Assembly: GCA_003513495.1 (NCBI GenBank)
Contig: DOPM01000042.1
Location: 1-59,124 of the forward strand
Source: Desulfosporosinus sp.
GTDB lineage: Bacteria > Bacillota > Desulfitobacteriia > Desulfitobacteriales > Desulfitobacteriaceae
DNA length: 59,124 bases
Direction of reading: 5' to 3'
A program made the translations under genes and the position numbers. Shown here one piece after another: positions 39,255 through 48,202 of the stretch. How positions within the stretch are numbered: position 1 is the first letter of the stretch; each line of letters begins with the position of its first letter. The notes beneath the pieces were generated by a model that saw nothing but the letters and a program-made list of their open reading frames with translations, had not been told where the DNA came from and made no database searches.

Positions 39255-40305
39255 GGAACTTCTTTTACAGCAAAGTGCCTGGATGAGCGAAACAGATTCT
39301 CCAGTCGTTATTAGCAGTCGAGTGAGATTAGCGCGTAACCTCGAGGAATTTCCTTTTCCCCATGGCCTAAGCCAAGAAAATGCTGCCGAAGTTGAAAAAA
39401 TTATTTCCCAAGCCTTAGGCTATGTGAAAGGAAATGACGAGAATCTTCACTATATATCCCTAGCAGAGCTAAATAATGTAGAAAAACAAGTGCTGATCGA
39501 AAAACATTTAATAAGTCCTAGTTTAGGCGGCACGACCAGTGCGTGTGGTGTAGCGTTGAACTCTGATCATCGTTATGCAGTCATGGTAAATGAAGAAGAT
39601 CATTTAAGACTTCAAGTTCTTTTACCGGGTAATCAGCTAATTGAGTCACATCGCTTGGCAACAGCCTTAGATGATCTTCTGGAGGCAAAGCTGGATTTTG
39701 CCTATAGAGAAAGTCAAGGGTACCTCACTGCATGTCCTACGAATGTAGGAACTGGGCTTCGGGCTTCAGTTATGGTCCACTTGCCTGGCTTGGTTATTAC
39801 TAAACAAGTTCAACAGGTTCTAGGAGCGGCGGCCCGCTTAGGTTTGGCTGTCCGTGGGTTATATGGGGAAGGTTCTCAGGCCTTTGGGCACATCTATCAA
39901 ATCTCCAATCAGATTACCCTGGGTAAAAGTGAAGAAGATATCTTAACTCATTTAGATGCGGTAACCAGACAGATCGTAGAGCATGAACTTCAAGCCCGAG
40001 AAAACCTGCGTCAGCAAATGCCTATGCTTTTAGAGGATAAAGTTTGGAGGGCTCGAGGTACTTTGCAAAATGCACGGCTGCTTTCTTCCGAAGATGCGAT
40101 GCATCTTTTGTCGCATGATAAATTAGGGTCTGATATGGGGATATTACCGAAGACCAAGGATTGCTTTACTACGTTAATCGTCGATACCCGCCCTGGATGC
40201 TTGCAATACATTCTCGATCGGGGGCTTGATCCTAGCCAACGGGATGAGGAGCGGGCTCGTCTAATTCGAAGCGCCATGTGCGAAGACCGAGGCACGATAC
40301 AGTAA
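39244..40305 (+). CDS. mcsB: Protein arginine kinase McsB
   Basis: Guanido-phosphotransferase-fold kinase that phosphorylates arginine and so marks proteins for ClpCP. 353 residues. Motifs: DSPVVISSRVRLARNLEEFPFP, the negatively charged loop with LGGTTSACGVALNSDHRYAVMVNEEDHLRLQVL, and YLTACPTNVGTGLRASVMVHLPGL with the catalytic Cys. GTG 39244 follows GGGAGGGG. The last 10 residues (AMCEDRGTIQ) are encoded by a sequence resembling the 3' end of rlmB (57975-58004), so the C-terminus may be repeat-derived. Confidence 0.95.
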   Translation: MSRKELLLQQSAWMSETDSPVVISSRVRLARNLEEFPFPHGLSQENAAEVEKIISQALGYVKGNDENLHYISLAELNNVEKQVLIEKHLISPSLGGTTSACGVALNSDHRYAVMVNEEDHLRLQVLLPGNQLIESHRLATALDDLLEAKLDFAYRESQGYLTACPTNVGTGLRASVMVHLPGLVITKQVQQVLGAAARLGLAVRGLYGEGSQAFGHIYQISNQITLGKSEEDILTHLDAVTRQIVEHELQARENLRQQMPMLLEDKVWRARGTLQNARLLSSEDAMHLLSHDKLGSDMGILPKTKDCFTTLIVDTRPGCLQYILDRGLDPSQRDEERARLIRSAMCEDRGTIQ

Positions 40306-40381
40306 TGAAACTTCGCTTTCACTACTAGTTCAAACTCGGCGTCGAATCGCGCGCATCACATAAAGAAAGGATGAAGGAATA

Positions 40382-42823
40382 ATGAAAGGTCGTTATACTG
40401 AACGTGCACAAAAGGTATTAGCAATAGCTCACAGTGAAGCCAAACGAATGGGACATCAAGTAGTAGGAACTGAACACGTATTGCTTGGGTTAATTCAGGA
40501 AGGGGAAGGAATTGCTGCCCAAGCCTTAACTGGAATGAACCTAGACCTTGCTAAAATTCGAAGTCAGGTTGAACAAATAACCGGGGTAGGCCAGCCTTTT
40601 AATGGAGAAGTCGGTTTTACACCCCGAGTCAAAAAAGTTCTAGAATTAGCTAATGAGGAAGCTCATCGGCAAGAAGTTAATTATATTGGAACCGAACATT
40701 TACTGCTGGGTCTGATTATGGAAGGTGAAGGAATAGCGGCCCGCATCCTGGGGAACCTCAATGTGGGGCCTGAAAGGGTATGGAAACAGGTTGTTAAGTT
40801 ATTAGGTGGAGAATTAGATGAATCCGCAATACCAGCCCCAAACTCCGTACCGACATCTAAAAATGCGGGGCCGGTTAATACGCCCGCTCTTAACGAGTTC
40901 GGACGAGACCTTACTTTGCAGGCGCGAGAAGGACGTCTTGATCCAGTGATTGGAAGGGAAAAGGAAATAGAACGGGTCATTCAGGTCTTAAGCCGACGAA
41001 CCAAGAATAATCCTGCGCTTATAGGAGAGCCTGGTGTTGGTAAAACAGCCATTGCTGAAGGACTGGCACAAGGCATTGTGAATAACAGAGTTCCGGAAAT
41101 TTTGGTCAACAAACGAGTTATTACCTTAGACCTTTCCTCAATGGTGGCAGGAAGTAAATACCGTGGTGAATTTGAAGAGCGCTTAAAGAAAGTAATGGAG
41201 GAAATCCGTGCGGACGGGAATATCATACTTTTTATTGATGAACTTCATACCTTGATAGGTGCTGGTGCTGCAGAAGGTGCAATCGACGCCGCAAATATCT
41301 TAAAACCCGCTCTAGCCAGAGGCGAATTACAATGTATAGGGGCTACAACATTAGAAGAATACCGAAAATATATTGAGAAGGATACAGCCCTAGAGCGTCG
41401 TTTCCAACCGATCAATGTTGGTGAACCTACCGTAGAGGAAGCAATAGGGATTCTGAGTGGTCTAAGGGATCGTTACGAAGCTCATCATCGAGTGAAGATA
41501 ACGGATGAGGCGATTGAGTCCGCTGCACGCCTGTCAGACCGTTATATTTCGGACCGATTCCTGCCGGATAAGGCGATCGATTTAATGGATGAAGCAGCTT
41601 CACGTGTTCGACTTACTAGTTATACTGCTCCTCCTGATTTAAAACTTCTGGAAGAAGAAGCGGAACGCCTGAAAAAAGAAAAAGAGGCAGCGGTTTCTAG
41701 TCAAGAGTTTGAGAAAGCTGCTCAAATCCGAGACCAGGAACAAAAAATTCGTAGTGAACTTGCTGAGCAACGAGATGTGTGGCAAAATAAGCGCTATAAA
41801 GAAAATGCCATGGTGACTGGGGAGGATATCGCACAGATAGTAGCTAGCTGGACAGGAATTCCTGTCAAAAAACTTGCCGAAGAAGAAAGTGAACGTCTCT
41901 TGCATTTAGAAGATCTTCTTCATCAACGACTTATTGGGCAGGAGGACGCCGTTACAGCAGTAGCTCGGGCGGTACGGAGAGCACGGGCAGGGCTGAAAGA
42001 CCCTAAACGTCCCATAGGTTCCTTTATTTTCCTTGGACCAACAGGCGTTGGTAAAACAGAACTTGGTCGTGCTTTGGCAGAGGGAATGTTCGGGGATGAA
42101 AAAGCTTTAATTCGCATTGATATGTCAGAGTATATGGAGAAACATGCGGTTTCTCGGCTTGTAGGAGCGCCTCCTGGATATATTGGACATGATGAAGGAG
42201 GTCAGCTTACCGAGGCGGTAAGGCGAAAACCATATAGTGTCGTTTTATTGGATGAGATTGAAAAGGCACACCCTGAGGCCTTCAATATTTTACTCCAGGT
42301 CCTTGAAGATGGGAGATTAACAGACACTAAAGGACGAACAGTAGATTTTCGAAATACTGTGATTATCATGACCTCGAATGTAGGCTCTTCCTTCCTTAAG
42401 AAGGAAGCCATGGGCTTTGCAGCAAAGAAAGATGAAAAAACGGATTACAAAAATATGCGAGGACATGTAATGGATGAGTTAAAACGCTCTTTCCGTCCTG
42501 AGTTTTTGAATCGTATTGATGAATTAGTCGTTTTTCATTCACTCCAAAAAGAACACTTAGTAAAAATTTCCGAAATTTTGGTTCGACAGGTCAATAAGCG
42601 TCTAAGGGAAAATGGCTTGGAACTTCAGGTTGATAACAGTGCGGTCGAACTGATTGCTAAGGAGGGAAACGATCCGATTTTTGGAGCTCGACCTCTTCGT
42701 CGGGCTATACAACGATTAATCGAAGACGCTCTTTCCGAGAAAATTCTCGAAGGAGAGTTCAAAAATGGTGATCGAATTCGCGTGGAAGCAGAGGAAGGGA
42801 AAATGAAATTTTCCAAGCTTTAA
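40382..42823 (+). CDS. clpC: ATP-dependent Clp protease ATPase subunit ClpC
   Basis: 813 residues, two AAA+ rings. The N-domain repeats MGHQVVGTEHVLLGLIQEGEG and VNYIGTEHLLLGLIMEGEG come first. D1 Walker A is GEPGVGKTAIAEGL (about residue 215). The UVR/linker region EEEAERLKKEKEAAVSSQEF mediates McsB/MecA interaction. D2 Walker A is GPTGVGKTELGRAL (about 555) and Walker B VVLLDEIEKAHPE. Unfolds arginine-phosphorylated or adaptor-delivered substrates for ClpP. Last gene of the ctsR operon. Confidence 0.97.
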   Translation: MKGRYTERAQKVLAIAHSEAKRMGHQVVGTEHVLLGLIQEGEGIAAQALTGMNLDLAKIRSQVEQITGVGQPFNGEVGFTPRVKKVLELANEEAHRQEVNYIGTEHLLLGLIMEGEGIAARILGNLNVGPERVWKQVVKLLGGELDESAIPAPNSVPTSKNAGPVNTPALNEFGRDLTLQAREGRLDPVIGREKEIERVIQVLSRRTKNNPALIGEPGVGKTAIAEGLAQGIVNNRVPEILVNKRVITLDLSSMVAGSKYRGEFEERLKKVMEEIRADGNIILFIDELHTLIGAGAAEGAIDAANILKPALARGELQCIGATTLEEYRKYIEKDTALERRFQPINVGEPTVEEAIGILSGLRDRYEAHHRVKITDEAIESAARLSDRYISDRFLPDKAIDLMDEAASRVRLTSYTAPPDLKLLEEEAERLKKEKEAAVSSQEFEKAAQIRDQEQKIRSELAEQRDVWQNKRYKENAMVTGEDIAQIVASWTGIPVKKLAEEESERLLHLEDLLHQRLIGQEDAVTAVARAVRRARAGLKDPKRPIGSFIFLGPTGVGKTELGRALAEGMFGDEKALIRIDMSEYMEKHAVSRLVGAPPGYIGHDEGGQLTEAVRRKPYSVVLLDEIEKAHPEAFNILLQVLEDGRLTDTKGRTVDFRNTVIIMTSNVGSSFLKKEAMGFAAKKDEKTDYKNMRGHVMDELKRSFRPEFLNRIDELVVFHSLQKEHLVKISEILVRQVNKRLRENGLELQVDNSAVELIAKEGNDPIFGARPLRRAIQRLIEDALSEKILEGEFKNGDRIRVEAEEGKMKFSKL

Positions 42824-42855
42824 GTAGTGTTGTAAGAAACAAAGAATAATTGATA

Positions 42856-42889
42856 GAAGTAGGGGCAATTTGTGAATTGCCCCTACTTC
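42856..42889 (+). terminator. Palindromic hairpin after clpC
   Basis: Perfect GAAGTAGGGGCAATT / AATTGCCCCTACTTC stem with a 4-nt loop. It lacks a T tail but sits between clpC and radA. A related sequence, GTAGGGA...TCCCTAC, lies at 53948-53972, so this may also be a dispersed palindrome. Confidence 0.6.
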
Positions 42890-42968
42890 ATTAAATCGTT
42901 GATATACTATTAAATAAGTATTTATTTTGGGGTAAATCCAGGGATTCCCAGAGGAAATGAGGCGTTGC

Positions 42969-44384
42969 ATGAAGATCAAAGTAATCTATCGCTGTTCTAA
43001 CTGTGGATCAGAAAGTCCTAGATGGCTGGGTAAGTGTCCAAAATGCGAGGAATGGAATACCTTTGAAGAGTCAGAGAGTCAACCCAAAACAATGTCTTCA
43101 CAGAGTAAGAGAAAGACCTATCCGAAGAAGCTATCTGACGTTTTAGCTGGCAACAGCGATCGTATCGTGACGAGCATCAGTGAATTTAATAGGGTTCTTG
43201 GTGGAGGTATCGTTAAAGATTCCATTATTATTTTGACAGCTAGGCCCGGTGCAGGAAAATCAACCTTACTATTACAAGTGGCGGATGACGTTGCCTCGAA
43301 GGGCTATAAGGTTTTATATGCCTCAGCTGAAGAGAGTGATAGCCAAATAAAAAATAGGTCAGATCGCATTCTTAAAGAAAGTAAGAGCGACATATGGATT
43401 TATTCTGATACAAGTATGAACCATGTTCTGGCCTCGATTGAAGAGCTCGACCCGGATTTGATTATTATTGACAGCATCCAGACCTTTACCCTCGATGAAC
43501 ATAATTCTCGTCCTGGTTCTCCCATTCAGACCATGGAATGTGCCAGCGAACTTTTGAAAGTTGCCAAGAATAGCAAACGTCCTAGAGCAGTAATCATGGT
43601 AGGTCAAATGACGAAGGATGATGAAATTGCTGGGCTCAGGGCCTTGGAACATCTGGTTGACGCCGTGTTAATTCTCAATGGTGAAAATGGAGAAGAATTA
43701 AGGGGAGCCTGGTGCTCCAAGAATCGATTTGGGAGTACAGGTGAAATAGGCTTCTTCTCGATGACCGAACAAGGAATGTTGTCCATTGATAACCCGTCGG
43801 AGTTCTTTATGACCCAAAGGGGACAGGGGCAAACGGTTTCGGGCAGCGCCTTAGCAGTGATCAAAGAAGGGACACGGCCAATTATTGTAGAAGTTGAAAG
43901 TCTGGTCTCGAAGTCCTTCACTCCTTATCCGTCCAGAATAGCAGAATGCTTGAGAAGAGACCAATTAAATACCTTGATTTCTATCCTTGAACAAAGAGGC
44001 AAGATTAACCTCTATGATAAAAATATCGTCATCAAGACCACAGGTGGGCTTCAACTTAGAGAACAATCAGTTAGCTTAGCGATTATCATGTGTATTGTTT
44101 CATCAGTGAAAGATAAAGCGATTCCCAATGATATTGTTTTTGTGGCAGATGTAGGGCTAACTGGAGAGTTGAAAAAAGTCCCATCAATTGAAGCCCGAAT
44201 TCGTGAAATCGATAGAATGGGCTTTAAACGAGTCTACGTTGCTAAAAATACCGTTAGAGATGCTTCGAGATTTAAAAATCTAAAAATTGTAGAACTAAAC
44301 ACTTTGTACGATGTTATTATGGATTTGAATATGAAGCCTGCTAAGGCTGATAATGAGTTTCATATTATTGAAGAACTAAATTAG
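42969..44384 (+). CDS. radA: DNA repair protein RadA
   Basis: RecA-like DnaB-type helicase for branch migration. 471 residues from ATG 42969. Zinc finger YRCSNCGSESPRWLGKCPKCEEW (residues 6-28). Walker A TARPGAGKSTLLLQ (near 92), the RadA-specific KNRFGSTGEIGFF (near 252), and a C-terminal Lon-S16-like domain (about 300-455). An upstream in-frame ATG at 42957 has poorer SD spacing. Confidence 0.95.
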   Translation: MKIKVIYRCSNCGSESPRWLGKCPKCEEWNTFEESESQPKTMSSQSKRKTYPKKLSDVLAGNSDRIVTSISEFNRVLGGGIVKDSIIILTARPGAGKSTLLLQVADDVASKGYKVLYASAEESDSQIKNRSDRILKESKSDIWIYSDTSMNHVLASIEELDPDLIIIDSIQTFTLDEHNSRPGSPIQTMECASELLKVAKNSKRPRAVIMVGQMTKDDEIAGLRALEHLVDAVLILNGENGEELRGAWCSKNRFGSTGEIGFFSMTEQGMLSIDNPSEFFMTQRGQGQTVSGSALAVIKEGTRPIIVEVESLVSKSFTPYPSRIAECLRRDQLNTLISILEQRGKINLYDKNIVIKTTGGLQLREQSVSLAIIMCIVSSVKDKAIPNDIVFVADVGLTGELKKVPSIEARIREIDRMGFKRVYVAKNTVRDASRFKNLKIVELNTLYDVIMDLNMKPAKADNEFHIIEELN

Positions 44385-44447
44385 CACTTTGTAATTGTAA
44401 TTAATACTAATTAGTGATAAAATCAAACTAAGGGGGTGGACAGTGAA

Positions 44448-44624
44448 TTGAACGAAGAAAGCAAAATGTGGCAATGCCAAATATCAAGTTGTGGTTACAT
44501 ATATAATCCAGATAAAGGCTGTAAGAAAAGTAAAATTCCCAAGGATGTTGCTTTTGATCAGTTACCGGATGATTGGAGATGTCCATTATGCGGAGCAGGT
44601 AAAAAAATGTTTAAACCAATTTAA
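44448..44624 (+). CDS. Rubredoxin with CX4C first metal motif
   Basis: 58 residues from TTG 44448 after AGGGGGTG. The iron site consists of WQCQISSCGYIYNP (C-x4-C instead of the usual C-x2-C) and WRCPLCGAGKKMF (C-x2-C). QLPDDWRCPLCG is the classic second half. C-x4-C rubredoxins are known, e.g. Rd2 of Desulfovibrio desulfuricans. A one-electron carrier in the cytoplasm, possibly for rubrerythrin, though that gene is 12 kb away. Single gene closed by a terminator. Confidence 0.88.
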   Translation: MNEESKMWQCQISSCGYIYNPDKGCKKSKIPKDVAFDQLPDDWRCPLCGAGKKMFKPI

Positions 44625-44639
44625 AAATCCCTTTTCTAG

Positions 44640-44670
44640 AAAAGCAGTCGGCGGAAGCCGACTGCTTTTT
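44640..44670 (+). terminator. Terminator after rubredoxin
   Basis: AAAAGCAGTCGGC-GGAA-GCCGACTGCTTTTT, perfect stem with T tail. Confidence 0.9.
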
Positions 44671-44760
44671 ACTATAGACCAGAAAGTACAAGTTTAACGT
44701 TATTGTTTATGAAAGAACTTTCTTAACATTGATCGAATTACATAGGGAGAAAAGGATAAA

Positions 44761-44777
44761 CTTAAGAAGTTCTTAAG
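44761..44777 (+). promoter_or_regulatory. Perfect palindrome upstream of the two-component genes
   Basis: CTTAAGAAGTTCTTAAG has perfect 8-bp arms around one G. It lies about 70 bp upstream of a plausible -10 (TACAAT, 44846-44851) of the response regulator gene. A related TTTCTTAAC lies at 44719. Candidate self-binding site of the response regulator. Confidence 0.4.
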
Positions 44778-44883
44778 AATTACAACAAGCTTATAGTAAG
44801 ATTTAGTTGATATCATAGCCTTAAAGTAAATCGTAGAGGATGTGATACAATTTGTGTAAATCAATACGTTGGGGTGATAGATC

Positions 44884-45570
44884 ATTAATATACTAGTTTG
44901 CGATGATGATAAAGAGATATTAGATGCCATAAAAATCTATTTAACGAACGAAGGCTATAAAGTATTTAAAGCTTCCAATGGTTTAGAAGCCTTGGAAGTC
45001 GTTGAGGAAAACGAAATACATCTGGTTATTATGGACATTATGATGCCTAGAATGGATGGACTAAGGGCAACGATGAAGTTAAGAGAAGAAAGGAATATAC
45101 CGGTTATTATGCTATCTGCAAAAACTGAGGATACTGACAAAATAATGGGTTTAAATATGGGAGCGGACGATTATATTACGAAGCCCTTTAACCCTTTAGA
45201 ATTGATTGCAAGGGTAAGGTCTCAGTTAAGAAGATATACCACACTAGGGAGCTTGGAAAACAAAAGTAATGTCTATAAAACAGGCGGACTTGTTATTGAT
45301 GATGAGAGAAAGATGGTAACGGTTGATGGTGACGAAGTCAAGCTCACTCCTGTCCAATATAAGATTTTAAAATTGTTGACTGCAAATGCGGGAAGAGTTT
45401 TTTCTATCGACGAACTATATGAAAAAGTATGGAAAGAAACGGCCTTTAGTGCGGAAAATACCGTCGCTGTCCATATCAGAAAAATAAGAGAGAGGATTGA
45501 AATTAATCCAAAGGATCCGAAATATTTGAAGGTGGTGTGGGGAATTGGATATAAAGTGGAAAAAATATAG
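44884..45570 (+). CDS. OmpR-family response regulator with ATT start codon
   Basis: 228 residues. The receiver domain runs from NILVCDDDKEILDAIKIYLTNEG through VIMDIMMPRMDGL (phospho-Asp near residue 51) and PVIMLSAKTEDTDKI to DDYITKPFNPLELIARV. A winged-helix output domain follows, ending HIRKIRERIEINPKDPKYLKVVWGIGYK. An in-frame TAG lies at 44878, and no ATG, GTG or TTG occurs before residue 37 of the conserved receiver. The position of the family's first Met is ATT (44884), 8 nt after GGGGTGAT. Initiation at ATT (or ATC 44881) is inferred. The gene overlaps the kinase by 26 nt. Confidence 0.88.
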   Translation: MNILVCDDDKEILDAIKIYLTNEGYKVFKASNGLEALEVVEENEIHLVIMDIMMPRMDGLRATMKLREERNIPVIMLSAKTEDTDKIMGLNMGADDYITKPFNPLELIARVRSQLRRYTTLGSLENKSNVYKTGGLVIDDERKMVTVDGDEVKLTPVQYKILKLLTANAGRVFSIDELYEKVWKETAFSAENTVAVHIRKIRERIEINPKDPKYLKVVWGIGYKVEKI

Positions 45571-47611
45571 CCACTTAGTAGTAATAAAGCTGATTGCCAT
45601 TATAGTTGCAATCGTCTGTTTTACGAGTGCCCTAATGATATTTGTAAACATTGTTATAATAAAGAATGCTGATTTTGGTATTGCCTTTGAAGAGAGCTAT
45701 TTTCTCGGTACTGATTACGTGAGTGACAGCAGTAATATCCTCACAAGCTTAAGAAATATAACAGAAAACTATAAGAGTGAGGAACATATTTTGAAGGGTG
45801 GTTCTCTCAAGGAGATAGAAATCAGACAAAGGGAAGAAAATTTGTTTTGGGATTTTCAAAACAATTCAAGAAGTTATAATCCGAATTTAACACATGAAGA
45901 AAATTACGTACTCTTCAAAGAAGTTTATGCTGCTGAACTTACAGAGTTAAAAGATCGGTTAATAACCGAAGAACTTCAAGCCTATAATTCAGTTTTACGG
46001 GAATTAGAAAAATATCAAGGTCTTATTTACTATGCAGTTGATAGTGAAACTGTATTCACGAATAGTACTAATAAAACCAAAGAGTACTTCCAATCGTTTC
46101 CATCCTACATGGTATTCGATGGACCGGAATACAAGGTCTTTCCGCAAGAAATACAGGAAAACCCTCATTATTACTGGATTACCTCAAATACCAATCAATT
46201 AGGACACCAAGACAAGATGTATATTGCCTTTAATGAAGAATTCTTAAATTCCAGAATCGGAGAGTGGAAAGAAAATAAAGTATTAGTCACTAAGGGTCTA
46301 TATCAAATAACAGGTTTTTCTTTGGGGTTGGCTTTAGCGCTTATTTATCTGCTTGTAGTCATTGGTAGAAAGAATGGGGAGAGTCAAGAGACTCCATTAA
46401 ACGTTGTCGATAGAATCTATAATGATTTTAAGATTGTGATTTGCTTTACCCTGATAGCCATTTGGATCGCAGCTATAAGTCAAATAAATCATGTCCCAAT
46501 CTATAACCTTATGTACCCGGTGACTTTGTTCATCGCCTCTTTGGGCTTAATATTCCTTCTTTCCTTCGTTAAACATCTGAAAAATAAGACGTTTTTAAAA
46601 CACACTTTATTCTATGCCATTTTCTATAAAATTTTCAAATTCATTAAAGAGATTTACGATAGTGGGAGTGTTGGAATAAAGGTTGTTTTAATCGTAATAG
46701 GGTATCCAGTATTAGTAGCCATAACCTTCTTTATGTTTCCAATAACTCTAGGAATAGCAGCCTGGATTGCTCTTAGAAAGGTTAAGGAATTCAGCGCTAT
46801 AAAAGAAGGGGTAAAGCGGGTAAAAGAAGGAGATATCAACTATACTATAAATGTGTCTGGAGGCGGAGAGTTTGCCCAACTTGCTGGGGATATAAACAGT
46901 ATCACTGATGGGTTATATAAAGCCGTTGATAATGAGATTAGAAGTGAACGGCTGAAGACTGAATTAATTACTAATGTATCCCATGATATTAGAACTCCTT
47001 TAACATCTATTATCACCTATGTCGATTTATTAAAGAGTGAAACGGATCTGGCGAAGGCAAAAGAATACCTAGAAATACTTGACCAAAAGTCACAACGCTT
47101 AAAAACCTTAACTGAGGACCTATTTGAAGCGTCTAAGGCCTCTAGCGGAAATATCCCAGTAAACTTTGAAGAGATAGACATTGAGTCTTTAATAACTCAG
47201 GGATTAGGGGAACTCGACGATAAAGTTCAAGATCGAAAGTTAGAATTCAGGATTAACCGACTTAAAGATAAAGTATTTATCAAAGCAGATGGTAAATTAT
47301 TGTGGAGAGCTATCGAAAATTTGTTATCTAATATATTTAAATACGCGTTGGAAGGGTCAAGGGTATATATTGATATTATTGATTCAGGAACTGGGGTAAT
47401 GCTAATTATTAAAAATATCTCTGCCTATGAGTTGAATATTTCTTCTGAAGAATTAATGGAGCGATTTAAAAGGGGAGATGAATCCAGAAGCAGCCAGGGT
47501 AGTGGACTAGGACTATCTATTGCCAAAAGTCTAGTTGAAATTCAGAAAGGAAGTTTTGATGTAGAAATAGACGGCGATTTATTTAAGGCAATAATTCACT
47601 TGCCTAAGTGA
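45545..47611 (+). CDS. Membrane sensor histidine kinase
   Basis: 688 residues from TTG 45545. A first membrane helix (about 12-36), a large extracytoplasmic region (about 37-245), then four further hydrophobic segments (about 250-270, 298-318, 323-343, 375-415). A HAMP-like segment follows (VKRVKEGDINYTINVSGGGEFAQLAGDINSI, about 430-470). The HisKA site is TNVSHDIRTPLTSIITYVDLLKS with the phospho-His near residue 480. The ATPase has the N box NLLSNIFKYALEG and G box GSGLGLSIAKSLVE. It partners the overlapping response regulator. The multi-helix middle is unusual for a simple two-helix sensor; the stimulus is unknown. Confidence 0.92.
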   Translation: MDIKWKKYSHLVVIKLIAIIVAIVCFTSALMIFVNIVIIKNADFGIAFEESYFLGTDYVSDSSNILTSLRNITENYKSEEHILKGGSLKEIEIRQREENLFWDFQNNSRSYNPNLTHEENYVLFKEVYAAELTELKDRLITEELQAYNSVLRELEKYQGLIYYAVDSETVFTNSTNKTKEYFQSFPSYMVFDGPEYKVFPQEIQENPHYYWITSNTNQLGHQDKMYIAFNEEFLNSRIGEWKENKVLVTKGLYQITGFSLGLALALIYLLVVIGRKNGESQETPLNVVDRIYNDFKIVICFTLIAIWIAAISQINHVPIYNLMYPVTLFIASLGLIFLLSFVKHLKNKTFLKHTLFYAIFYKIFKFIKEIYDSGSVGIKVVLIVIGYPVLVAITFFMFPITLGIAAWIALRKVKEFSAIKEGVKRVKEGDINYTINVSGGGEFAQLAGDINSITDGLYKAVDNEIRSERLKTELITNVSHDIRTPLTSIITYVDLLKSETDLAKAKEYLEILDQKSQRLKTLTEDLFEASKASSGNIPVNFEEIDIESLITQGLGELDDKVQDRKLEFRINRLKDKVFIKADGKLLWRAIENLLSNIFKYALEGSRVYIDIIDSGTGVMLIIKNISAYELNISSEELMERFKRGDESRSSQGSGLGLSIAKSLVEIQKGSFDVEIDGDLFKAIIHLPK

Positions 47612-47703
47612 AGTTAGGGCAGGCAGGAGGCATCTCTTTCGCTTAGTGAAGTGGGAGACTTTACTGAATTGGATAAGGCTATAGTAAATTAGAGATTAAC
47701 AAG

Positions 47704-47744
47704 GTAGTAACTAAGGAACCTCTCTATAGTTCCTTAGTTACTAC
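47704..47744 (-). terminator. Terminator overlapping the end of a small minus-strand gene
   Basis: Perfect 16-bp stem GTAGTAACTAAGGAAC / GTTCCTTAGTTACTAC with a 9-nt loop. The stop codon of the minus-strand gene (47724-47726) lies in the loop. It can also end the plus-strand histidine kinase transcript. Confidence 0.75.
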
Positions 47745-47933
47745 TTGTTTATCTTCGTCAATTAATCGTTTAAATAAACTTGAAAATTCGGAGGTATCTA
47801 CAATAACCTCTAACCAAGTATCATCCTGCGGATCATCGGGATACATAACAAAAGCAATTTTCCCAGGCTCCGTTTCAAAGATTTCCAGAACGTTTTTTTC
47901 CCCCGTGATTTCAATCTTTAATTTTCCACCCAT
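47724..47933 (-). CDS. Hypothetical protein, 69 aa
   Basis: Starts MGGKLKIEITGEKNVLEIFETEPGKIAFVMYPDDP and ends RLIDEDKQVVTKEL. It is acidic with alternating beta-type hydrophobics, no Cys and no membrane segment, and looks like a small folded beta protein. GGTGAGGTGG precedes ATG with suitable spacing. Convergent with the histidine kinase. The last codons form half of its terminator stem. Family not recognised. Confidence 0.7.
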   Translation of the reverse strand: MGGKLKIEITGEKNVLEIFETEPGKIAFVMYPDDPQDDTWLEVIVDTSEFSSLFKRLIDEDKQVVTKEL

Positions 47934-48149
47934 GTTTAGTCCACCTCACCTTTAGTTACACCAATCATGGTTAGAAATATGCGGGATAAGTCAAAGGAAG
48001 GTGAACCAATATTAGTATCTTCATACAAACGCCATAAAATGATCACAAATTTAAAGTAATATAACAATAAACGCTCTAATAATCAGGCTAAGTGTTATAT
48101 ATGTTGTGTTTTAACATTTTTGGTCAGAGGTTGAAGAGTAAACTATAAA

Positions 48150-48170
48150 AGCTCCTGCAAGGCAGGAGCT
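48150..48170 (-). terminator. Hairpin terminator for the 130-aa minus-strand gene
   Basis: AGCTCCTGC-AAG-GCAGGAGCT perfect stem; TTTATAGTTT follows on the minus strand. Confidence 0.75.
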
Positions 48171-48202
48171 AAATCATTAAAACTAAAATATTATGGGTCT
48201 GG

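Noticed and set aside
47967..48059. Plus-strand 30-codon frame between two minus-strand genes
   Set aside because: No SD and no terminator of its own; no conserved look.
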